Of a stretch of 38,255 nucleotides of DNA, positions 1-9,807 are shown piece by piece. The DNA is from Ophiocordyceps camponoti-saundersi (nom. inval.). Taxonomy: Eukaryota > Ascomycota > Sordariomycetes > Hypocreales > Ophiocordycipitaceae. The translations under genes and the position numbers were made by a program. Location of the stretch: contig PDHQ01000278.1 of assembly GCA_003339415.1 (NCBI GenBank), positions 1 through 38,255 of the forward strand. Reading direction: 5' to 3'. How positions within the stretch are numbered: the stretch's first letter is position 1; each line of letters opens with the position of its first letter. The notes below the pieces were generated by a model. It made no database searches, was not told where the DNA came from, and saw only the letters and a program-made list of their open reading frames with translations.

Positions 1-468
1 TCCCTTAGGGGATAAGAAGAGCAGTTAACAAGTTTATCCCTTAGGGGATAAGAAGAGCAGTTAACGGGTTTGTCCCTTAGGGGATAAGAAGAGCAGTTAA
101 CGGGTTTATCCCTTAGGGGATAAGAAGAGCAGTTAACGGGTTTATCCCCTAGGGGATAAGAAAAGCAGTTAACGGGTTTATCCCTTAGGGGATAAGAAGA
201 GCAGTTAACGGGTTTATCCCCTAGGGGATAAGAAGAGCAGTTAACAGGTTTGTCCCCTAGGGGATAAGAAAAGCAGTTAACGGGTTTGTCCCCTAGGGGA
301 TAAGAAGAGTAGTTAACGGGTTTATCCCCTAGGGGATAAGAAGAGCAGTTAATAAGTTTGTCCCTTAGGGGATAAGAAGAGCAGTTAATAAGTTTATCCC
401 TTAGGGGATAAGAAGAGCAGTTAACGGGTTTATCCCTTAGGGGATAAGGAGGGCAGTCACGTAGGTTA
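1..468. repeat. 36-bp minisatellite with palindromic core
   Basis: Twelve full tandem copies of a 36-bp unit start at 1, 37, 73 and so on to 397. A thirteenth copy from 433 decays after about 450. Each copy carries the 16-bp perfect palindrome TATCCCCTAGGGGATA or a one-to-two-base variant of it, then AAGAAGAGCAG and the palindrome GTTAAC. Copies differ mostly by transitions (CCCC/CCCT, GTCCC/ATCCC, CGGG/CAAG/TAAG). CA dinucleotides survive in nearly every copy (GCAG), unlike the flanking AT-rich block. The array is cut by the left window edge, so its full length is unknown. No function can be assigned. Confidence 0.95.
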
Positions 469-1881
469 TTATATATAATATAGGAGATAAGAAGAGGTAA
501 TAAAATATACTTAGTCGATAAGATAATTTATATATTGTGTTATAAAAACTGATTTTCTAGTCCTAGACCTATAGTCTAGACGTAAATCTGCTCCTACTAT
601 ATATATTTCTATTATCTTCGCTAGTAGTGCTTTATTCTTAGTACATATTATTATAAGAATATATAAAACTTAAGGGGAGAGTAATATTTTTATTAGGGGG
701 AGGCTTAGAATATAGTTAGCTGCTTACTTTAAATAGCTACGTTATAGTTAAGGGAGCCCGTTTTCGCGAAAGCGGTAGTAAAGTTAAGGGGGGGGTTAAA
801 TCCTAAATAGCGGTAATAAATAAAGGTATATTTAAGCGTTAAGTTTCGATATTAAGATTATTACCGCTATCGGTTTTAAAAACTTAGTATAATAAGTAAG
901 TAGTATATTATTATAGCGAAAGTTACTATATAAAGAGGGCAGTAAGGGTTTTAGGGAACTTAGCTAACTTAAGGATATAATAAAGGCGTTTATCTTAGGT
1001 AATAAAAGGGAGCCTTAACGCGTAAGTATAAAGGTCTTAGGCGAGATTAAATATTTCAGTTCCGCCGCTATTATAAGGACTAATATTAATATCTATAGCT
1101 AGTAATTAAATAAAGCGAAAGTTAGGACCGATATATTAGTAAACGATATTTAATAGACTATACTAAAACTAGTTACTAAATCGGGCGGCGTAGTTATTAG
1201 TATTAATTCCCTTTTTAAGAAGCGTAAGGTAGTTAGTTTAATATAGCTACTTTAATACCTTAAGATTATAAATTATAAAGTTAAGTAACTTATATTAAAG
1301 AATAATCGCTAAGCGCTTATTAATAAGTTTAGTATTAAAATATAGTAGGAATAAAACGGGTCTCTATTTAGCTTTATTAAGGCGTTCGGTACTAAAAGAT
1401 AAAAGGGCGGGGAGGAGGTCTTTATAAAAAGATAGCTTCTAATTATTACGTTAGTTAAAAATAATAATAAGCGTATTATTTAGCTAGCTTATTATATATT
1501 TTATTACTTAATAGAGTACTTTATATTTTATTAAGGATAAGTTTATAATTTAAGTAAGGTTAAAGATTTTAATATATCTTTTTATAAGCTTATAGTAAAT
1601 ATATTCGTACTTATTATTAGTAAATTAGATAAGTAGGGAACTGTTACGTTTTGCGGTTAGGCTACCTAATTTAATATTTTTTTAAAGTAAGAAAAGAAGC
1701 TTTTCGATTTTAGTAAGCGGATTATTATTACGAAGGGCAGCTATAAGTTTATACTAGTTATTAGGTATTATATAGTAGTAAGTAGTAAGGTAAAGGTATT
1801 AGAAATTATACGTAATATAATAAAAGGTAGTAAACTAAAATTATAGTAAATAATAATATTAGAGATAAGGTATAGTAGTTA
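469..1881. other. AT-rich RIP-like block, gene relic
   Basis: This segment is very rich in TA, TTAG and TAATA words and has no usable open frame. CA and TG dinucleotides are almost absent; between 1060 and 1641 I find none, while CG, CC and CT remain. Loss of CpA (and TpG on the other strand) with gain of TpA is the known product of repeat-induced point mutation in ascomycetes. The segment is therefore probably an old repeated element, most likely a transposon, beyond recognition by eye. The purine-rich, slightly more GC-rich words around 1350-1430 and 1640-1740 may preserve former coding sequence, but I cannot name the element. Confidence 0.8.
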
Positions 1882-1907
1882 GGGGGGGGGGGGGGGGGGG
1901 GGGGGGG
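1882..1907 (+). repeat. Poly-G tract of 26 at the isochore boundary
   Basis: An uninterrupted run of 26 G separates the RIP-like AT-rich block on its left from ordinary sequence on its right, where CA and TG are frequent. Its exact length may be unreliable because long homopolymers are prone to sequencing and assembly error. Confidence 0.85.
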
Positions 1908-3267
1908 AACAACACCAGATGATAGGAGAGAGGAGCAAGAAAAAAAAAACAAAGAGAAGAGATTTATACAGCAAGAAGAAGAAGAAGAAGGAGAAGTAAA
2001 AAACTTTGACAACAGATGAGTAGAAAATTGCGGAGTTGTCCGATCATATGTAGTATGTATGTAGTTGTTCGTTGTGCGGAGGATAACTGGGTGTGTAAAA
2101 CGGGGTGGCTTAGAAGTTGTGGAGACGGGATTTCTGTTCGAGTTCGTTGTTGCTCCGGGGAGGCGAAGGCGGATGGACAAGTACTTACATACATACATAA
2201 GGTGTTCAACTTTGTTTCTCTGTCTGTCGGTCTTGGCTTTTGGGGATGAGGATGGTGAGATGGGGAGAGTTTGTGTAAGAGGATATGCATGCTATGTATG
2301 AACTGAAGGGTTGGTGCAAGTTGCTGTTATCAGATTGGTTAAGAGCTCACCAATACAACTCATCGAGCAGGATATACATACATACATACATACATACATA
2401 TGTATCACAATATGTACATACATACGTATACTACACAATGAGCGGCGAACTTGTCTGCAGCTTTCAAGGGAAGCCGTCTTAAGCTACACACAAGATTTGG
2501 GTGACACTGGCCACATGAGCTTGCGGCTCGTCGTCCGAGGTGTGATTCATGGTCGCGGCGGCTAGAAAGATTATCTTTGGTCCCTACATATGTACATACA
2601 TACATACATACATACATACATAGGTATGAACGCAGCCAAGTCAACTGAAACAAGCAGTAGAGTGACGGCTGTCAACGTTAAAGCTAATGCAGCGTAACCT
2701 GATTGCATTCATGTATTGTTGTACATATGTACATACATACATATAACAGACGGGATCGGGGAAACTACAATGTTGACGGCACATTGGTAGTTGCAGCGTG
2801 AGTTGGAATGACGGGGCGTCCCGAGACAACAGAGAAGAAGCCCTTGGCCGAAGAAGCACGCTATACATATGTATGTACAGTACATATATATACCCATATA
2901 TATATGTATGTATGCATAAATAAGCTGGGCAGGGGTAGAGGGCTTGCTTGATAGAGTGCCTGAGTGAGCACCCTGATACCATTAGTCGAAGCATTACGAT
3001 CCCAGCAATCTGGTCTTCCGCCCATGACTAGTACCTGGCTTTATGCGTGGCCCTACGGAGTCTTGAGCAAGTTTCGAGGTATGCTATGCACTATACATAC
3101 CTACATACATATGTACATTGTATTATACCAACTTGGATGGGTGATGGCACATTCCAACTCCCCAACAAAGGCGTCAAGGTAGATAGGATGGCCCACAAGG
3201 AATATAGGGTTTGCCAAGACGAAACGTGAGCGGATGTCGCAGCCGAGTTGGATACAGGCGCGTGCTT

Positions 3268-3510
3268 GGGGATGAGGAGGAAGTGGAGGAGCGGAAGGAG
3301 GAGAAGGAGGAGTAGAAAGAGGAAGGGGAGGAAGGGGAGGAAGAGGAGCAAGATAGAGGGGATGAGGAGAAAGAGGAAGGTTAAAGGAGGAGGAGGAGGA
3401 GGGGAAGGACTATGTATAATATGATAGAGGAGGACGAAAAGGAAGAGGAAAAGGAAGAGGAAAAGGAAGAGGAAGAGGAACAGGGGGGGGGAAGGAGGGC
3501 AAGGGAAGGA
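3268..3510 (+). repeat. Long polypurine (GGA/GAA-rich) tract
   Basis: The + strand is almost pure G and A over some 240 bases, made of irregular GAGGAA, GGAGGA and AAGGAAGAGG words, with a small interruption near 3411-3427. Frames through it give only Glu/Lys/Arg or Ser/Phe/Leu runs, so coding is unlikely. Such mirror-rich purine tracts can adopt triplex (H-DNA) structure; that is general knowledge and untested here. Confidence 0.8.
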
Positions 3511-4572
3511 CGGTGCTTGATATTGGAAACAGTTGGGGGGAAGAGGTGTATTAGAGTTGATATAATTATGTACATACATACATACATATGTATGTGAGTC
3601 GTCCTTGTTCCACACCCACATTAGAACTACCTAGACTCGAAGAGCTTCGAGCTTTAGGATTCATGACGACAAGCAACCCCTCCTCCACCCCTATCCCCTA
3701 CACCGGCAGGGTGTCATCGACAGCAGACATCCCTTTGCATTGGCGGCGGAGACGAAGACGGGAGGACAAGACTATTGACGATGGCGCCATAGCGAATAAG
3801 GCCTATGTATGTTTGTTTGTTTGTAGGATAGACAGATTTCTCTCGGGCTCCTTATTGCGTCTATCCTTCGAGAACAAGAGCGATACGGCCAAGCTACGTG
3901 CTAGGTAGTGATGCTATGTATGTATGTATGTTCATTATGTATATACATGTATGTTTATCTTTTCTTCTCTTCCTCTTCGTCATCCTTCAGTATCATGATA
4001 GTTCTTCCGTCTTCCATCACTTCAAATCACACCTTACAGGAAGAAGATTTTGTTGTGTCGTTCCCCCCCCTTCCAGAGCACGTTGTGTCACTCCCGCCGG
4101 AAGCCAAAAAAAAAAGAAGGTCGGAAGCGATGATTCCCCTAACTGATGCCGAGGATGCCGAGCTTCCTTGTCACCAACACTTTCTCTTCTCTTCTCTGTT
4201 TCTATGTATGAGGTCCTTTCTACCTCTTTTCGACTTGTGCTTCTGGCGGACCGCGATACCCTGGCGCCGAGGACGAGAAAAGGGAACCAGGAAGAAGAAA
4301 GGAAGAAAACAGGGGGAAAGGGAAGAAGGGACACCACATACATATGTATGTATCTTGGTTTTGTAAAAGACGCATTGATGTTTGTTGTCATGGCTTGTGC
4401 TTGACATTGACCTATCTCAGAATCTTTTGTGTGTACATACTATGCGCTTACTATGCTGATTTGGTTTTGCGGCGGCCGGAAAAGACCAAAGAGGACCGGA
4501 CGTGCGGGATGTGAGTTTTATCTGATGGTGAGTCTTTGCCTCGATTGAGCCGCACTTGGACTCGGTTGAGCC

Positions 4573-4612
4573 GGGGAGGGGAGAGGGTGGGGGAAAGGGT
4601 AGGGGGAAGGGG
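4573..4612 (+). other. G-quadruplex-like G cluster
   Basis: Seven G runs of three to five bases, separated by one to three other bases, fall within 40 bp on the + strand. This meets the usual G3+N1-7 pattern for a potential quadruplex. It lies about 0.95 kb upstream of the Zn2Cys6 start codon. A second, weaker G cluster lies at about 4850-4890. Confidence 0.6.
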
Positions 4613-5035
4613 AGTGAAGAGATGTCTTTTGGTTACAGCAGTAAGTCATGATGATGCGATGTCATCTCTTATAATCCGATGACCGTATGCATAAATATAG
4701 TGTGTTGTATGTAACAGACGAGCGACTCAGTCAAAACTCCGGCAACTGCTAGGAGACAAGGAAAAGGGGAAGAAGAAGATTGTCGACAATTAAGCAATCA
4801 TTCCTCATCGCCGGCCAACCCGGGCCCCGGACCTGCAGGTCGAAACTCGTGGGGGGAGGAGGAGGGGGGAAGGGGAGAAAGGGTAGGGATGCCAAGCACC
4901 CAGACGACAGGCCTGAGCGGCAACGCGGAGTCATGATGGGATTTCACATCTTTCGTCAACGTGTATGTATGTACATTCTTGTTGTAGAAGGCGTTGTATG
5001 TATGTACATATGCCCTTTACTTGTGTGCGGAGTTA

Positions 5036-5108
5036 TTGAGAGACAGAGAGAGGGAGAGAGAGGGAGAGAGAGAGAGAGAGAGTGTGTGTGTGTGTGTGTG
5101 TGTGTGTG
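5036..5108 (+). repeat. Compound (GA)n(GT)n microsatellite
   Basis: Imperfect GA repeats pass directly into about 13 GT repeats and then into GCAAGCGCGCG. A second GA stretch lies at 5440-5466 in the presumed leader of the Zn2Cys6 gene. Alternating purine-pyrimidine GT/GC sequence is a known potential Z-DNA former; here it is only a length-polymorphic marker candidate. Confidence 0.9.
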
Positions 5109-5248
5109 CAAGCGCGCGTCCGCCCGCCCCTCCAAGACGACCAAGTATGTATCTTCGCCCAGGGGACAAAGAGAGAAAAACCTTAGAACTGGCGATGATG
5201 CAAGGGGAACAGCCGGTGGAGTCGACGAGTATCACGGGCGGCCGGGGG

Positions 5249-5273
5249 CAATAGCCGGAGGGCGCGGCTATTG
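5249..5273. promoter_or_regulatory. Inverted repeat with CGG-N6-CGG inside
   Basis: The arms CAATAGCC (5249-5256) and GGCTATTG (5266-5273) form an 8-bp inverted repeat. The middle contains CGG triplets at 5256-5258 and 5265-5267, six bases apart in direct orientation. Zn2Cys6 proteins typically bind paired CGG triplets, and a Zn2Cys6 gene starts about 265 bp downstream, so self-regulation is possible. An ATTGG (CCAAT-box complement) follows at 5274-5278. Function is inferred from position only. Confidence 0.35.
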
Positions 5274-5536
5274 ATTGGACACCGAAGTTACATGCCATTT
5301 ATTTAGCAGACTGCCGCCGCGGCATTTGAGCCGCCTATGGAGATGGGAAGAAATGGGGGGGGGAGAAAGGGAAAGACAGGAAGATGGAGGTTTGGTGTGT
5401 GAGAGTGTTTGCGTTGTGCGAGTGAATGAAAGAGTTATTGAGAGATAGAGAGAGAGAGAGAGAGAAAGAGTTGGAAACAACCGACGGCTTCTTCTTCTTC
5501 TTCCACTCCGTTCCCCCTCCCGAATCCCCAATCCGA

Positions 5537-8500
5537 ATGATACTGCAACGACAACAAAGCCAACATCATCCGCTGTTGATGGATCCGGCGCCGACACGAC
5601 CGCCGGTTTCCGGCCGCGGCAAAGGCAAGCGAGTCTCTCGTGCATGTCTATCGTGCCGCGTGCGCAAGACGCGCTGCGACCTGTGAGTCCGAGAAAGGAA
5701 AAAGAGGGGGGCGGTTGTAAGGGGAGAGGATGGAGTTGGAAGCAAGGGAAGAGGGTGGTAATAGAGCCGGCTAATAACCTTGAAAAAGCGACTCGGATGG
5801 CGTTTCGGGCGGTCCACCATGTCGTCGTTGCGTCGAGCATCAGCTGCAATGCGTACTAGCAAAGTCGCGTCGAGGCGGTCGGCGCATCAAGGGCGTCAAG
5901 GGCGCTTTGCCGCCGAACCCGGCCCGATCGGTACCCGTGCCGGTCCCTCCGTCTTCTTCGTCTCACGCCGTCGGCGGCGCGGGGGGTGGTAGCGGACCGG
6001 CTCCGGACGAGGGCGACGACGAAGACGATGACGAAGACGACGATGACGACGATGACGCCGACGATGGTGATGTAGATCATCACGATGCTTATCGAGGCGT
6101 GCCGCCTCATCATGCTGCTGCCGCCGCTGCCTCTTCCGCTCATGGCTGTTGGCCTTCGCCTCAGTCGGCTCATACGTGGCGAGCTGAGAGTCCCGCTGGT
6201 TCGGTTGCGCATGACGAGTCTTCGCGGAGGGACTCGGATGGCCTTGAGGGTCATATCGCTTCCACTGATCTTTTGAACCCGTCCGATGCCCTGGATCTGC
6301 TCGCCCAGGTGGCCGACCTCGACCCCGGCGGACGGCACGGCGGCTCTTCCGGCCGGGACGGCGGGGCGCGACGGAACGCCCAGGCTACGGGCGACGGCGC
6401 TCCTGTTTCGCCGCCGGCGTACTTTGCGCCTATTGCTGACGGCGTGCTAACATGGCTTGAAGCCTCGTTTTTAGTTAAGCGGTGCGTCTTTCTATCTTCC
6501 CCTTCTTCTTCTCTCCCTTTGTTCATCTGATGATGGGAGGAATGAGTAAAGAGAAGAAGAAACTGACAGAGGAGAGGTGTAAAACATCGATACCTCACCC
6601 TCCCTACGCAGCTACCACGACGAATACCACCCCTTCTTCCCCGTCGCCTACAGCAGCATCTTCGACGGACGGCCCGTATCCGAATGGGCGGAGAAAGAAC
6701 CTCATCTCCTGACGGCCATCCTGACGGTAGCCTCCAAAGACGACCCGTCATGGTCTCGCGTACACGAAGCCTGCTCGCAATTCATGGAGAGCCTCGTCAC
6801 CAAGCTGATACACTCGGGCTCCACCAACATCGGATCCGTCGAGGCCCTGCTCATCCTCGCAGAGTGGGCGCCTCAAAGGTCCAACGAGTACTCTACCATT
6901 GGCTGCGGGCAGGAGGATAACGGCGCGTGGATGTTGGTCGGCATGGCTATTCGTCTGGGCTATCTGCAGAGGTTGGAGCAGACGGCGCTCGTGCCGGAGA
7001 ATGGCAGCCAGTCTGTCGACGTGAGTCGGAAGCGCATCGCCTGGGCCGGTGAGTGAGCATTTCGTTATATATCTTTCCCTGAAATCCCCTGTGTAGTTGA
7101 CGAGTCTTTTTTTTTCTTTTCTTTCCCACCTCTCTCTCTCCACTTCCCGCTTTGGCTGATCATCTTCGTTTTTGCCCAGCCTGCTATATGAGCGACCGTC
7201 AAGTATCCATCCGACTCGGTAAAGGCTTTTGGTCGCGCGGGCCTATCCCTTCCATCAGCTGGAGGGCAGCCGACTTTCCGTCGTTGCAGAACCAGGCTCT
7301 CGGGCCGGATAACTTGGCTCTTCTCTTCCAGGCGCAGCTCGAGTTGATTCAGCTATTCAGCAACGCTCACGATATACTCTACTCGTCTTCTACGCATAGG
7401 AAGCAGCTGTACACGGGTGGTGAATACATACGATATATCGTGAGTTGCTTTCTGGAGAAGAAGAACACCTGTTTCTTCGATCGCTGCTGTTTCCGCTGAC
7501 ACTTTCTTCTCCTCCTAAGGATGACTTTGCCTCGGTGCTGCGCAAGTGGAAGCTGTCATGGGCAAATTGTACATGTTCGTCTCTTCAGGTTGTCATTCTA
7601 AAGGGAACAGGACCCCAAGCTAACGTTCCATCTTTTCCCCCCCCTTCCCTTCAAGTCACACCCACCGTCAAGGCCTCTCTCGTCTTGTCATTCGAGTTTC
7701 TGCGGCTGTACATCAACGCCTTTGCCTTTCAGGCGACGCTCAACCGGGCCGTTGCCAGGGCTAGTCAACGGGCTTCGGTAAAGGCTCAGATGGTCAGCAA
7801 CCTGTTCTCGGACGTGGCCGGCAACCCGGATGCGCGCTTCATCTACGAGTCCATCGACGCGGCGAACTCGCTTCTGAGCATACTCAACAGCTTCATTGAT
7901 CCCGTGGCTGGACTCAAATGCATGCCGCTCAAGTACTGCCTCTACGTTATATATGCCGCCGTCTTTCTCTTCAAGGTGATATATACTCTCTGTCGTGTTC
8001 CGTCTTGTCCCCCCTTCATGACCTCGTCATCAGAGAAGAAAGCTGACTTGAGCCCTTCAGGCGAGATTGGCCGGTGCCATCAGCGGAGAAGGCGACGGCG
8101 GCGTACGACGAGCCATCCAAGGCACCATCACCCAGCTGCAAAAGACGTCGACGAACCCACACAGCCTAGGCCGCCGCTACGCCACCTCCCTCCGCCTCCT
8201 CTGGCGAAAGTCAGCACCGGCAAAGCACACGCCCAACAACAAGACCAACACCCGGCCCGACCCGACGGTCAGGGCGCCCCTGACGCCGGCCCAGGGCGCC
8301 CTGACGCGCATCGAGGACATGCCCCGAGGCGACAAGGCCCCGCTCGAGCTCGACCCGCTCAACGGCTTCTCCTGGAGGGACTTGGATTCCCTCGGCCAGT
8401 ACATCGCCAGCAATTCCACCATGGCTGCCATGGGCGAGGGCATGCTCACCAGCGCCGAGTTCGACTGGGAGCAAAGTTCGGCTGGTCTCGATGACTTGGC

Positions 8501-8552
8501 TATGAGGCCTCAGAACGAGGCTGTGTGGTCCGGTCACGATATCATCTTTTGA
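5537..8552 (+). CDS. Zn2Cys6 fungal transcription factor, 7 exons
   Basis: Nuclear DNA-binding regulator of unknown target, about 800 residues. Exons: 5537-5682, 5789-6481, 6612-7048, 7180-7439, 7520-7574, 7656-7975, 8061-8552, all with GT-AG introns. The zinc cluster is split by intron 1: C37-x2-C40-x6-C47 (ACLSCRVRKTRCD), then C60-x2-C63-x6-C70 (PPCRRCVEHQLQC), the canonical pattern. An acidic run of mostly Asp (about 122-145), possibly activating, is encoded by a GAC/GAT repeat. The middle region (YHDEYHPFFPV, LLTAILTVASKDD, EALLILAEWAPQR, GMAIRLGYLQ) matches the fungal-specific transcription factor domain. ATG 5537 is preferred over in-frame ATG 5426, which would translate the GA microsatellite; ATG 5579 is also possible. 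Intron 5 (7575-7655) is 81 nt and in frame, but it contains a poly-C run and a GCTAAC branch site, so it is probably removed. I do not assign a specific symbol. Confidence 0.88.
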
Positions 8553-9018
8553 CCCCTGTCGCCTTCATACACACATACATACATACATACCTTCCTACCT
8601 ACCTACCAACCTACATACATTCATATATGTGTACGCGCGTTCCTCCGGCCGTGAAGAGGTCTTGAGGAGGGGAGGGTTCTCTAGACATACAGATGCCGAG
8701 GCTGATTTAGAACGGTTTTTCTTCCCTGTGAAATATTCCTGCCTGCGAAAGCATCAGACATGCAATGACAGTTTTTTCTCTACTCGATCCCGGCTTTAAA
8801 CGCTGCTTCTTCTCCGCAGGTAACGGATTGACTGACATACCCAGTGGAAGAAGGGCCATCGGTAATGCAGCCATAGGAGGAGAGAGTAGTCACATGATTG
8901 AATCCCAGCGTGGCGTTTTCTACCTACCTGACTGGGCTAGCAAGCTAAAGCCAAAAAAACGATAGCCCTATATACCATCCTGTCAGCTCATGAAACAACA
9001 ATCAGCGAGATCCACTGT
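8553..9018. other. 3' flank of regulator gene, no gene seen
   Basis: This stretch holds a CATA/CCTA microsatellite at about 8570-8612 and otherwise unremarkable sequence up to the tRNA. A short open frame at 8765-8965 has no recognisable features and is not called. Confidence 0.6.
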
Positions 9019-9109
9019 CTCCGGGTAGTCTAGTTGGTTTATGGCGTTGGACTGTAATTTGCGGAAGAAAGACATCCAAATGTCGCGTGTTCGAATCACG
9101 CCCTGGAGA
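9019..9109 (+). tRNA. tRNA-Tyr (GTA) with 16-nt intron
   Basis: The acceptor strands CTCCGGG (9019-9025) and CCTGGAG (9102-9108) pair with one G-U, followed by discriminator A at 9109. The anticodon stem TTGGA/TCCAA (9047-9051 and 9075-9079) encloses CTGTAA, giving anticodon GTA at 9054-9056. A 16-nt intron (9058-9073) sits after position 37, the standard place for nuclear tRNA introns; tRNA-Tyr is commonly intron-bearing in fungi. The T arm reads GCGTG-TTCGAAT-CACGC. A TTTTTT run at about 9124-9129 is a good RNA polymerase III terminator. The CCA end is not encoded, as expected for a eukaryotic tRNA. Confidence 0.95.
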
Positions 9110-9121
9110 ATCGTCGAGACT

Positions 9122-9129
9122 CGATTTTT
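9122..9129 (+). terminator. Pol III terminator of tRNA-Tyr
   Basis: A run of six T begins about 15 bases after the discriminator base, the usual termination signal for RNA polymerase III. Further T runs follow at 9139-9145 and about 9162-9171. Confidence 0.75.
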
Positions 9130-9807
9130 TGCATTGTTTTTTTGAGTTTTTAACTTTTTGCTTTTTTTTTTTCTGTCTCCTCTTTATGTCCCGCACTGCT
9201 TTGTGACTGGGTCCGTTCTCCTTTTGTCGGGCTATTAAAAGGTTGGGCGTCTTGGTGTGGTGGTGCGGGAAGTTTAATCGGTTTCCACTCTAGTTGTCGA
9301 TTGAGGCTAGCGTTGCGATGTTTTGAGGGGCTGGCGATTGTTACGTGGATGGCTTCACGTGTGTGGATGTGGTGTATATGCATAGTATTGATAGACGGAT
9401 AAACATGTATGGCACTGCTGCTGTTCAGCCAACACATGTATTGGGCTTATGTATGTATAATGGCGAAGCCATAGTTGCCATAGTATGACGAACAGGCCTC
9501 CCAGCCGTGGGCCGGACATACATACATACATATGTATGTATGTATCTCGGCATGGATTCTAAAGGTTGTAAAGCCTCTTGAGAAAGAAGTGACATCTACC
9601 ACTTCCTTTTTCCCCCCTGTCATCATGACCTTCTCACTCCAAGATAGAGGCTCTCTGGCATCAGAGACGATGCATTGAGTAGCCGTCTCTCGCATCTGGA
9701 GCTGCAGCTGTCTTCCCCTCCACGTCAGACTCGGCATTCGGCAGAGGGTATCAGAGAAAAAGAGCTCTGCACGATTGGTGCAAAGACAAAGAGGCAGCAC
9801 GCTCAAG
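9130..9807. other. Intergenic region, no gene; 28-bp palindrome
   Basis: No coding sequence is supported. T-rich sequence after the tRNA gives way to the 3' flank of the permease gene. A perfect 28-bp palindrome made of CATA/TATG repeats lies at 9518-9545. Confidence 0.6.
9518..9545. repeat. Perfect 28-bp CATA/TATG palindrome
   Basis: ATACATA repeats run into TATGTAT repeats around the centre ACATATGT, giving 14 base pairs on each side without mismatch. It is the longest of many similar tracts in the window and could extrude as a cruciform. Confidence 0.9.

Larger units (their letters stand above)
1908..5536. other. Gene-free, repeat-rich intergenic region
   Basis: No convincing gene is seen. 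Apparent frames are short, run through CATA/TATG microsatellites (for example 2373-2404, 2582-2624, 2866-2917, 3569-3595, 3914-3953, 4335-4355), and lack domain-like sequence. A purine-only tract lies at about 3268-3510, G-quadruplex-like G clusters at 4573-4612 and about 4850-4890, and a compound (GA)n(GT)n tract at 5036-5108. The last several hundred bases are probably the promoter and 5' leader of the Zn2Cys6 gene. Confidence 0.7.

Noticed and set aside
1..468. CRISPR array or telomeric repeat
   Set aside because: The 36-bp units are contiguous with no spacers, so this is not a CRISPR array. TTAGGG occurs only inside the palindrome of some copies and the period is 36 bp, so this is not a telomere.
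2016..2653. Several short open frames on both strands
   Set aside because: They translate CATA microsatellites into Tyr/Ile/His/Thr runs and show no domain-like sequence or conserved start context.
7575..7655. Retention of the in-frame 81-nt segment as coding
   Set aside because: It holds a poly-C run, a GCTAAC branch site and a CAAG acceptor, and its removal gives a smoother family match (WANCTFTPTVKASLVLSFEF).
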